Under the pieces are notes generated by a model. It did not search any database. It worked only from the letters and a program-made list of their open reading frames with translations, and was not told where the DNA came from. A stretch of DNA of 7,078 nt, taken from Ruminococcus sp. (GTDB lineage: Bacteria; Bacillota; Clostridia; Oscillospirales; Ruminococcaceae). Below are positions 1-5,402 of this stretch, piece by piece. The translations under genes and the position numbers were made by a program. The stretch is taken from contig JAFYET010000105.1 of NCBI GenBank assembly GCA_017544125.1, forward strand, positions 1 to 7,078, read 5' to 3'. Every line of letters begins with the position of its first letter. The stretch's first letter is position 1.

Positions 1-700
1 CCGCATTATGGAACAGATCGACCATAGCCTTGAAATCATCGGGAGTGCCGTATCTCGATGAGGGGGCATAATAGCCTATACCCTGATAGCCCCACGAACC
101 GTCAAAGGGGAACTCTGCAAGCGGCATAAACTCGATATGAGTATAGCTCATCTCCTTAAGATAAGGGATAATGCTCTTTGCAAAATTCGGATAGCTGAAA
201 TACTTGCCCTCGGTACACTGCTTCCATGAATTGAAGTGTACCTCATAAATATTCATCGGGCTCTTATAGACATTAGTCTTGGCCTTCTTCGCAAGCCACT
301 CTGAATCATTCCACTTATATGTTGACTTGAATACCTTGGAACCTGTTGAGGGCTTTACCTCCATATGAGTACCGAATGGGTCGGCTTTCATATGAACTTT
401 GCCGTCACAACCGTCAATAGCGTATTTATATGTATCAAACTGCTTAAGCCCCGTCTTAAAGATTTCCCACACCTCAGTGTTGGCTATCTTTTCAAGCGGA
501 TCGGCATCTGAATTCCAATCATTGAAATCTCCAACAAGTGAGACCGCCCTGGCGTTTGGTGCCCATACTCTGAAGAAGTGACCTTTTTTGCCGTTCTTCT
601 TACCCTCATGGCAGCCGAAAAAGCTATACGCTTCAAAATTGTTGCCCTGGTGGAACAAATGCAGCGGAAGCTCATATTCACTGGCGATATCATTTATCAT
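1..700 (-). CDS. glgB: 1,4-alpha-glucan (glycogen) branching enzyme, N-terminal 233 residues, cut by window edge
   Basis: GlgB makes alpha-1,6 branches in glycogen by cutting and transferring alpha-1,4 chains; it is cytoplasmic and belongs to GH13. The visible part has a CBM48-type N-terminal domain (about residues 24-110) with FRVWAPNA at 43-50 and the hallmark VGDFNDWN at 56-63, then ADPFGTHME at 106-114. The start of the amylase barrel follows: MNIYEVHFNSWK (149-160), HIEFMPLAEFPFDGSWGYQ (188-206) and YYAPSSRYGTPDDF (210-223), all typical of GlgB. The catalytic Asp/Glu lie beyond the edge and cannot be judged. The start is ATG at 700-698, because an in-frame TGA lies two codons upstream (706-704). 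GGAGGA at 716-711 precedes it by 10 bases. The gene is transcribed leftward behind spoIIE, but a 286-base gap and its own candidate promoter suggest a separate unit. A trehalohydrolase-type GH13 enzyme is a less likely alternative. Confidence 0.93.
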   Translation of the reverse strand, partial: MINDIASEYELPLHLFHQGNNFEAYSFFGCHEGKKNGKKGHFFRVWAPNARAVSLVGDFNDWNSDADPLEKIANTEVWEIFKTGLKQFDTYKYAIDGCDGKVHMKADPFGTHMEVKPSTGSKVFKSTYKWNDSEWLAKKAKTNVYKSPMNIYEVHFNSWKQCTEGKYFSYPNFAKSIIPYLKEMSYTHIEFMPLAEFPFDGSWGYQGIGYYAPSSRYGTPDDFKAMVDLFHNA

Positions 701-804
701 TTTTCACAAATCCTCCTTACATCACCGATAAACGGTTATTGAGATAATATCGGCTATATCGTCAAATAGGCATAATTATAGCTTTTTATTATTCCCTCAT
801 ATCT

Positions 805-833
805 ATTTTAAACTTTTTTGAATTATTTTGCAA
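805..833 (-). promoter_or_regulatory. Candidate sigma-A promoter for glgB
   Basis: On the minus strand TTGCAA (833-828, 4 of 6 matches to TTGACA) is followed after exactly 17 bases by TAAAAT (810-805, 5 of 6 matches to TATAAT). The start of transcription would be near 798, giving a leader of about 98 bases. A second TATAAT lies at 780-775 but has no recognisable -35 partner. The region is AT-rich, so chance matches are possible. Confidence 0.45.
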
Positions 834-887
834 TAGTTTTAGTAGTTATTCTCATAATCTCACATATTTAAACATCGCGCCTTGTTG

Positions 888-901
888 ATATTGCACAATA
901 T
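888..901. repeat. Short palindrome, ATATTG-CA-CAATAT, upstream of the glgB promoter
   Basis: There are perfect 6-bp arms around a 2-base centre, about 55 bp upstream of the predicted glgB -35. The symmetry and position resemble an operator, but the repeat is short and AT-rich in an AT-rich spacer. No regulator can be named. Confidence 0.25.
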
Positions 902-940
902 TTCCGAGATGTTTTCGAGCGTGACACCCGTTATTATTAT

Positions 941-957
941 AAAAACATGAAACACGT
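941..957 (-). terminator. Weak possible terminator after spoIIE
   Basis: On the minus strand ACGTG (957-953), a TTT loop and CATGT (949-945) can form a 5-bp stem with one G-U pair. It is followed by TTTT (944-941) and then A. It lies 30 bases after the spoIIE stop codon. The stem is short, so termination would be inefficient. It is the only hairpin-plus-U candidate I see between spoIIE and glgB. Confidence 0.25.
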
Positions 958-986
958 CTAATATTTTTGCATAATTTATCATCACT

Positions 987-3266
987 TCAAACAGTACAGC
1001 TGCCTATTCCGACAACAGCTACCGTAATATCATCTATGACTTCCCTGCCGTTGTCACCAACAGCACGCTCGCCTATGAGCCTGGCTGCCGCATCAGGTGA
1101 AAGGCTGCAAAGCCTTGATGCAAGGCTTTCATTCCCGACAAGCAGGCTCTCGTCTACGCCGTCAGAAGTAACGATTATCATATCACCGGGGTCGATCTTA
1201 AGCTGAGTTACATCGGGGTCGCATTTAGTAAGAATACCCGTCGGGAGGGTGTTACTCGCTATCTTTATTACACTGCCGTCTCTGATGATATACGATGCGG
1301 CAGCGCCCGCCTTAAGAAAAGATGCTGTATGCGAAAAAAGGTCTATCTTGATAATGTCAAGTGTCGAGAATGACTCGTCCCAGCTTTTAACGCTGAGGGC
1401 TGAGTTTATCAGCCTCTCTGTGCATTTCATAGATATGCCCGAGGATATGAGCCGTCTGACAAGGCTTACTGTAAATATCGAATCGAGCCTTGCACGCTCG
1501 CCTGTACCCATTCCGTCAGAAAGAATAACATACCGCTCACTCTCATTGAGAGTAATCGTATCGACCGTATCGCCGCAGTATTCACCGCCCATACACGAAG
1601 CCTGAAATGTAGCGATATCAGCCTCGAGCTCGGGCTTTTCGGTAAATATCAGCCTTGTGACTTTACCTATGACATTTATACTCGGAAGCTCCATATCACA
1701 GCCGACGATATCAGAAAGCCGCACCGTCAGCCTTACAAGGTCACTCTTAATGCCGCCGCTTACAAAAGCCTCAACAAACATACGGCGGTTTTCATTCAGG
1801 TAAACGCACACTCTTGCACCCTTGCAGCCGCTGATATCAAATAGCTCTTTTGCTCTTTCACACAAAAGCTCGTCCACTTCCTTGATGTGGTTGACCCTGT
1901 TTGACATATCACCAAGAAGCTCTTCCATTGAAAGAAGCTGCTCACACAAAAGCTCACGCATTCTTGACACAGCGATGTCGTTTGCACGCTCAAATGCAAG
2001 CTCGTCCGATGCCCTGATAAAAGCGGCCTCGATAACAGGCTTTTTGGTGCAGCCGGGCAGGAAGCTGTCAATATCCTCCAAAGTAACCACACCGTAGCTG
2101 TCAGAGATGTTTTCAAGAACCTCTAACGCCTTATTATGCTCAGAAAGCCTTTTACGGCAAAGCTCACAGCATTCACATTTTGAGCAGACATTCATATCAA
2201 CTCTTCTTGCAAGAGGCAGGGGCTTGTATCTGTCACCGATTTTTAAAGATATGACCGAGATATCACGCCTTACATCGGAAAGGGTCTTAGCAGCGTAGCC
2301 GAGCCTTGAAGATGCTGTCTGCCCCACAAGGTCAACTGTGCTTTTAGCCGTAGTAAAAAACGACCTGCCCGCCCTGAAAACATCGGCAGGAAGAATAACG
2401 CAAATCACCGAACCAATTACTATATCCCAGAACATCACGAAGGTATCACTATTGATACCGACCGCCGAAAGACTCAGCAGTGTGCTTATAATATATGCCG
2501 AAACAGCCGCAAGGTCACTTATACCAAACAAAGCGCCGCAGATAAGCCCTGATGATGACATGATAAGCGTATTGGCAGCAAGCGACGGAATACACAAAGC
2601 TGTCGCAAATGATGTAAGAACGCCTATCAAAGCACCGCCCACGGCACGGTATTTCTTTGCAAAATACAAAAGCACTACCGTACCGAATACTCTGCCCAGA
2701 TCAACCGGCAGCGGTATCGATGTAAGTGCGCATATAAGCATTATGTAGATAACGCCTGCAAAAACGCCCCTCGAGCCGCTGATATTCAGCTTGCCTGTAA
2801 CGGTGTATTCTTCCAAAAGCAAGGAAGCCATAAAAATAACAGCGGCGCAGATAAGTGCATCTATCATATTGAATGCAAGCATATAGCCGCTGTAGCCTTT
2901 ACCGACAGCTTCGACGGAATTGACAAGCAGCATGATGATACAAGAGCCTGCCGACAAAACAACGGGGGCGTTGAAATTATGCTTTTTGATATACACCGCC
3001 AGCACAGCCGTTAAAAGTGCTGAACATATATGTGCAACAGATAGCATCAGCTCACCGCAAAGCGCATAATAGGCGATCATTCCGAGAATAGCGGCAGGAG
3101 AATACACGCCGCTCAGAGATACCGCACAGACCCCCAAAGAAAAATGCGAGCCCAGCAGCCTTGCGCCCGAAAAGAAAAAGCCGCTTGCAAAGGCAACTGC
3201 AAACATAGCAGGTGCTCTGGCTCTGACATCCTTTTTACTTCTGTTTCCCGACATATCATTTCGCAT
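987..3266 (-). CDS. spoIIE: Stage II sporulation protein E, membrane-bound PP2C-type serine phosphatase
   Basis: SpoIIE dephosphorylates the anti-anti-sigma factor SpoIIAA, freeing sigma-F in the forespore, and acts with FtsZ at the polar septum. In 759-residue numbering, a basic N-terminus (GNRSKKDVRAR) is followed by about ten hydrophobic segments over roughly residues 20-295. A soluble middle region comes next, with a Cys cluster CSKCECCELC (361-370). The C-terminal PP2C domain (about 555-752) has SDGMGTGERA (583-592), STLDIIKIDLFSHTASFLKAG (634-654), VTSDGVDE (699-706) and DDITVAVVG (745-753), so the metal-binding Asp residues are present. The length is close to the 827 residues of the B. 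subtilis protein. I choose ATG 3266-3264 because GGCGGTGA (3282-3275) lies 8 bases upstream with one mismatch to GGAGGTGA. A TTG at 3323 would extend the frame by 19 codons but lies at the predicted transcription start. The gene follows ksgA on the same strand after 110 bases. Confidence 0.95.
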   Translation of the reverse strand: MRNDMSGNRSKKDVRARAPAMFAVAFASGFFFSGARLLGSHFSLGVCAVSLSGVYSPAAILGMIAYYALCGELMLSVAHICSALLTAVLAVYIKKHNFNAPVVLSAGSCIIMLLVNSVEAVGKGYSGYMLAFNMIDALICAAVIFMASLLLEEYTVTGKLNISGSRGVFAGVIYIMLICALTSIPLPVDLGRVFGTVVLLYFAKKYRAVGGALIGVLTSFATALCIPSLAANTLIMSSSGLICGALFGISDLAAVSAYIISTLLSLSAVGINSDTFVMFWDIVIGSVICVILPADVFRAGRSFFTTAKSTVDLVGQTASSRLGYAAKTLSDVRRDISVISLKIGDRYKPLPLARRVDMNVCSKCECCELCRKRLSEHNKALEVLENISDSYGVVTLEDIDSFLPGCTKKPVIEAAFIRASDELAFERANDIAVSRMRELLCEQLLSMEELLGDMSNRVNHIKEVDELLCERAKELFDISGCKGARVCVYLNENRRMFVEAFVSGGIKSDLVRLTVRLSDIVGCDMELPSINVIGKVTRLIFTEKPELEADIATFQASCMGGEYCGDTVDTITLNESERYVILSDGMGTGERARLDSIFTVSLVRRLISSGISMKCTERLINSALSVKSWDESFSTLDIIKIDLFSHTASFLKAGAAASYIIRDGSVIKIASNTLPTGILTKCDPDVTQLKIDPGDMIIVTSDGVDESLLVGNESLASRLCSLSPDAAARLIGERAVGDNGREVIDDITVAVVGIGSCTV

Positions 3267-3288
3267 TTTTAACTTCACCGCCATATAG

Positions 3289-3326
3289 AATTTGCTATGC
3301 AAATACCGTTTATTGCAAAGCAAATT
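3289..3326. repeat. Long inverted repeat at the predicted spoIIE transcription start
   Basis: The arms 3289-3302 and 3313-3326 are complementary at 13 of 14 positions, with one A-A mismatch at 3297/3318 and a 10-base centre. The repeat begins right after the candidate -10 and ends 7 bases before the spoIIE Shine-Dalgarno (3282-3275). There is no T run on either strand, so it is not an intrinsic terminator. It could be an operator or a hairpin in the spoIIE 5' leader. Confidence 0.55.
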
Positions 3327-3327
3327 T

Positions 3328-3371
3328 ATAATAGCATATACTTAGTGAAAAATATGTCGGTATATGTCTGA
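3328..3371 (-). promoter_or_regulatory. Candidate Spo0A-dependent spoIIE promoter with tandem 0A-like boxes
   Basis: On the minus strand a TG-extended -10, TGCTATTAT (3336-3328), lies 21 bases downstream of CCGACA (3360-3355), which matches TTGACA at 4 of 6. From memory, the sigma-A/Spo0A promoter of B. subtilis spoIIE has an unusually long spacer of about 21 bp, as does spoIIG (22 bp). On the plus strand TGTCGGT (3355-3361) and TGTCTGA (3365-3371) each match the 0A box TGTCGAA at 5 of 7. They are separated by 3 bases, giving the 10-bp period of tandem Spo0A sites. The match is partial and unverified. Confidence 0.45.
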
Positions 3372-3376
3372 TGCTT

Positions 3377-4237
3377 TTAAATCAGCTTCTTAAGTGACTC
3401 ACAAAATGATATGAGCTGCTCCATAGTAAGTGATTCAGGGCGGCAACTCTGCGGCAGACCGCACTCTTCTATGGCTTTAAATACTGTAGGCTTATCTATT
3501 CCCATAGCAGATGATACCGAATTGCAAAGGGTCTTTCTCCTCTGCGAGAAAGCTGCTCTTACCGTCTTGAAGAAAAACTGCTCATCGGTCACTCCCGAGG
3601 GAGTGTTCTCTCTTATATCAAATCTTATAACGCAGCTGTCAACATTAGGTGAGGGCATAAAACTGCCCCTTGAAACGTTAAACAAGAGCCTCGGCTCGCT
3701 GAAATAGTTAACAGCCACCGTCACAGCGCCCATATCACGGGAGCCGACCTTTGCAAGCAGACGTGTGCCAGCCTCTTTCTGCACCATAACGGTAACGCTC
3801 TTTATCGGCAGCCTGCTTTCAAGCAGCGACATGATTATGGGAGATGTTATGTAATACGGAAGATTAGCACACACCGCAACATCAAGCCCTTCAAACTCGT
3901 CTTTGATGAGCTTATGCAGATCCACCTTCAAAACATCGGATATTATCAGTTTAAAATTATCATATTCAGCCAGAGTTTCTTCAAGCACAGGTTTCAGGCG
4001 TTCATCTATTTCGATTGCCACGACCTTATCAGCACGCTTGCATAATTCATTGGTAAGAACACCTATTCCCGTACCTATCTCGATGACACCGAAGCCTGGC
4101 TTCGCATTGCCCATTTCAGCTATTTTTGGGCATACTGTGGGGTTGACAAGAAAGTTCTGACCGAGCGCCTTTGAGAAGGTAAAGCCGTGCCTTGAAAGCA
4201 GCTCCTTAACAACACTGATATTCGATAGATTATCCAT
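3377..4237 (-). CDS. rsmA (ksgA): 16S rRNA (adenine1518-N6/adenine1519-N6)-dimethyltransferase
   Basis: RsmA/KsgA puts four methyl groups from SAM on two adjacent adenines in the 3' hairpin of 16S rRNA, late in 30S assembly; loss of it gives kasugamycin resistance. The 286-residue product has the family signature KALGQNFLVNP (23-33), the SAM-binding loop VIEIGTGIGVLT (51-62), the acidic motif AIEID (74-78), SDVLKVD (100-106) and the catalytic motif NLPYYITSP (125-133). It also has MVQKEAGTRLLAKVGSRDMG (151-170) and the C-terminal AFSQRRKTL (229-237). The length is normal for the family. The ATG at 4237-4235 is preceded by GGAGG (4248-4244) with 6 bases between. It may be co-transcribed with spoIIE, since no clear terminator separates them. 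Confidence 0.97.
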   Translation of the reverse strand: MDNLSNISVVKELLSRHGFTFSKALGQNFLVNPTVCPKIAEMGNAKPGFGVIEIGTGIGVLTNELCKRADKVVAIEIDERLKPVLEETLAEYDNFKLIISDVLKVDLHKLIKDEFEGLDVAVCANLPYYITSPIIMSLLESRLPIKSVTVMVQKEAGTRLLAKVGSRDMGAVTVAVNYFSEPRLLFNVSRGSFMPSPNVDSCVIRFDIRENTPSGVTDEQFFFKTVRAAFSQRRKTLCNSVSSAMGIDKPTVFKAIEECGLPQSCRPESLTMEQLISFCESLKKLI

Positions 4238-4256
4238 ACTGCACCTCCTCTGAACA

Positions 4257-4275
4257 TACTAATTAACGTACTAAT
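4257..4275. repeat. Direct repeat TACTAAT, 12-bp period, at the ksgA start site
   Basis: TACTAAT occurs at 4257-4263 and again at 4269-4275, with TTAAC or TAACG-type sequence between. The pair overlaps the predicted ksgA +1 (about 4272) and lies on the upstream side of the divergent small gene. It could be a repressor site or chance in AT-rich DNA. Confidence 0.3.
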
Positions 4276-4278
4276 ATT

Positions 4279-4307
4279 ATTTTAACAGATTGTGAAAAAA
4301 ATGTCAA
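4279..4307 (-). promoter_or_regulatory. Sigma-A promoter for ksgA
   Basis: A perfect TTGACA (4307-4302) is separated by 17 bases from TAAAAT (4284-4279) on the minus strand. Transcription would start near 4272, giving a 5' leader of about 35 bases to the ksgA ATG. This is one of the two best promoters in the window. Confidence 0.8.
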
Positions 4308-4367
4308 GAGTTTATGCGAATAAATATCTGATAACTGACAAAAATATAAAAAAGGAGATGAAACACT

Positions 4368-4589
4368 ATGCCGATAATAAGCACAAACCGAAACAGTATG
4401 GATATTCCTCTTATACTAAGCATGGCAATGGCACAAAATCCATCAGCGCTGCCGATGTTTGAGGCGCTTGATAATGATACGCTAAAAACCATTGCGGGAA
4501 TATCTGACAAAAAACAGGCAGATATTCACGGGCGGATAAACGGGCTGTACAGCGCCGCAGATACCCTCGGGCGAGCAAGAATGTTTTAA
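4368..4589 (+). CDS. Small protein of unknown function, 73 residues
   Basis: The function is not recognised. The frame is probably real: AAAGGAGATG (4351-4360) is a strong Shine-Dalgarno about 8 bases before the ATG, and codon use looks like that of the neighbours. The protein has no clear membrane segment or signal peptide, although residues 12-22 (DIPLILSMAMA) are hydrophobic. It has SMAMAQNPSALPMFEAL (18-34), an acidic linker, then a mostly polar helix-like part to the end. From memory, the pattern MA-AQNP-A---F--L recalls short uncharacterised clostridial proteins, but this cannot be verified here. It is divergent from ksgA and 315 bases before purE. I found no convincing promoter for it in the 130-base gap. 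An AT-rich inverted repeat (4579-4597) spans its stop codon without a T run. Confidence 0.65.
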   Translation: MPIISTNRNSMDIPLILSMAMAQNPSALPMFEALDNDTLKTIAGISDKKQADIHGRINGLYSAADTLGRARMF

Positions 4590-4597
4590 AAACGTTC
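4579..4597 (+). repeat. AT-rich inverted repeat spanning the stop codon of the small gene
   Basis: GAATGTTTT and AAAACGTTC pair, with one G-U, around the TAA stop. The stem is AT-rich and no U tract follows, so it is at best a poor terminator or an RNA-stability hairpin. From 4598 to 4683 I see no gene or clear signal. Confidence 0.3.
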
Positions 4598-4683
4598 ATA
4601 CAAATATGCAGAAGTGCCCTATCTATAGTAAATATATACAAGAGCAAGCGCTTAAAACTGCGTAAATTTTATTTCTTTTAGAA

Positions 4684-4712
4684 TTGAAAAATAACGCATT
4701 ATAATGTATAAT
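4684..4712 (+). promoter_or_regulatory. Sigma-A promoter of the purine operon
   Basis: TTGAAA (4684-4689, 5 of 6 matches) is followed after exactly 17 bases by a perfect TATAAT (4707-4712). A second TATAAT lies at 4700-4705, 11 bases after the -35. Transcription would begin near 4719, leaving a leader of about 185 bases before purE. Confidence 0.8.
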
Positions 4713-4757
4713 ATAGGTAGTGTATAAGACACATGATGCACGAAAGGAATTGCAGCT

Positions 4758-4844
4758 ATGATGATGACTTTTGGCAGTTACGAATACTCATCAAAGGCCT
4801 CCCCTATATGCAGAGGCTGTGTTTTTTGCGCTATAAATCTATGA
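4758..4844 (+). CDS. Possible 28-residue leader peptide upstream of purE
   Basis: A short frame begins with three ATG codons in a row (4758, 4761, 4764) and stops at TGA 4842-4844. AAAGGAA (4743-4749) lies 8 bases before the first ATG, which is good initiation spacing. The peptide begins MMMTFGSYEYSSKASP and ends with CRGCVFCAINL, giving a CxxCxxC arrangement at residues 18, 21 and 24. It lies wholly within the purE leader transcript. A terminator-like hairpin falls inside it and a strong terminator starts 8 bases after its stop. These positions fit a regulatory leader peptide; a small Cys-rich protein or a chance frame are the alternatives. I do not recognise the sequence. Confidence 0.4.
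   Translation: MMMTFGSYEYSSKASPICRGCVFCAINL
4796..4827 (+). terminator. Terminator-like hairpin inside the leader ORF
   Basis: GGCCTC (4796-4801) and GAGGCT (4813-4818) form a 6-bp GC-rich stem (one G-U) with an 11-base loop. T6 follows at 4822-4827 after a GTG spacer. The spacing to the T run is slightly long. A ribosome on the 28-codon ORF would prevent it from folding. Confidence 0.4.
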
Positions 4845-4847
4845 TAT

Positions 4848-4880
4848 AAGAGACTGCAACATGACAGGTTGCAGTTTTTT
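4848..4880 (+). terminator. Intrinsic terminator/attenuator upstream of purE
   Basis: ACTGCAAC (4853-4860) and GTTGCAGT (4868-4875) are perfectly complementary over 8 bp, with a 7-base loop, and run straight into a T tract (4875-4880). A-U pairs extend the stem base to 4848/4880. It lies downstream of the operon promoter and 24 bases before the purE ATG, so it should act as an attenuator rather than end an upstream gene. TTGCAG at 4750-4755 is complementary to CTGCAA of the 5' arm and could compete as an antiterminator. Confidence 0.8.
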
Positions 4881-4904
4881 GATTTATGAAAGTGAGATGT
4901 TTAC

Positions 4905-5402
4905 ATGAAAAAGGTCGCAATTATCATGGGCTCAGACAGTGACTACCCCGTAGTTAAAAATGCGGCAAGCACACTTAAGAGCTTTGGCGTTGCGTATGAG
5001 TGCCATGTTATGAGCGCACACCGCTCACCCGAGCTGGCAGCAGAATATGCAAAGAGCGCAAAAGCAAACGGCTTTGGCGTTATCATCTGCGCCGCAGGTA
5101 TGGCTGCTCATCTGGCAGGTGTCGTTGCAGCACACACAACACTTCCCGTTATCGGAATTCCCTGCAAGGGTGCTAACTTTGACGGAATGGACGCATTGCT
5201 TGCAACAGTTCAGATGCCCAGCGGTATTCCCGTTGCAACAGTAGCTATTGACGGTGCGAAAAATGCTGCAATACTTGCAGTACAGATGCTGGCAATAACA
5301 GACGAGAGCCTTGCAGCAAAGCTCGAAGACGAGAAGGTAAAAATGCTCGAGGGCGTTAAGCAGAAAGACGCTGCAATGCAGGAGAAGATAAAAGAACTTT
5401 GA
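4905..5402 (+). CDS. purE: N5-carboxyaminoimidazole ribonucleotide mutase (PurE, class I)
   Basis: PurE moves the carboxyl group of N5-CAIR to C4 to give CAIR in de novo purine synthesis; the enzyme is a cytosolic octamer. The 165-residue product has the family motifs in order: MGSDSDYPVVKNAA (8-21), HVMSAHRSPE (34-43) with the catalytic His39, IICAAGMAAHLAGVVAAHTT (60-79), LPVIGIP (80-86), and MPSGIPVATVAIDGAKNAA (104-122). A charged helical tail follows. Its length is that of class I PurE. The ATG at 4905 is preceded by a modest Shine-Dalgarno (GTGAGATG, 4892-4899). It is first in the operon, behind the 4848-4880 attenuator, and its stop codon overlaps the next gene by 4 bases. Confidence 0.97.
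   Translation: MKKVAIIMGSDSDYPVVKNAASTLKSFGVAYECHVMSAHRSPELAAEYAKSAKANGFGVIICAAGMAAHLAGVVAAHTTLPVIGIPCKGANFDGMDALLATVQMPSGIPVATVAIDGAKNAAILAVQMLAITDESLAAKLEDEKVKMLEGVKQKDAAMQEKIKEL

Noticed and set aside
1249..2748. Several 60-136 codon frames on the plus strand opposite spoIIE
   Set aside because: All are antisense to a full-length, motif-complete spoIIE and their translations show no family signature or ribosome-binding site.
3267..3323. TTG start at 3323 extending SpoIIE by 19 residues
   Set aside because: The extension has no Shine-Dalgarno, falls on the inverted repeat and at the predicted transcription start. ATG 3266 has a near-perfect Shine-Dalgarno at 8 bases.
4411..4647. 78-codon minus-strand frame opposite the small gene
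   Set aside because: It has no good ribosome-binding site and overlaps the better supported plus-strand gene; it looks like a shadow frame.
4590..4740. PurR-type PurBox near the purE promoter
   Set aside because: The only similarity is a partial ACGTTC at 4592-4597; there is no paired CGAAC/GTTCG arrangement.
4719..4904. Guanine/adenine (purine) riboswitch or ZTP (pfl) riboswitch before purE
   Set aside because: I could not find the conserved purine-riboswitch loop sequences or the ZTP-type conserved core in this leader; only the terminator part is convincing.
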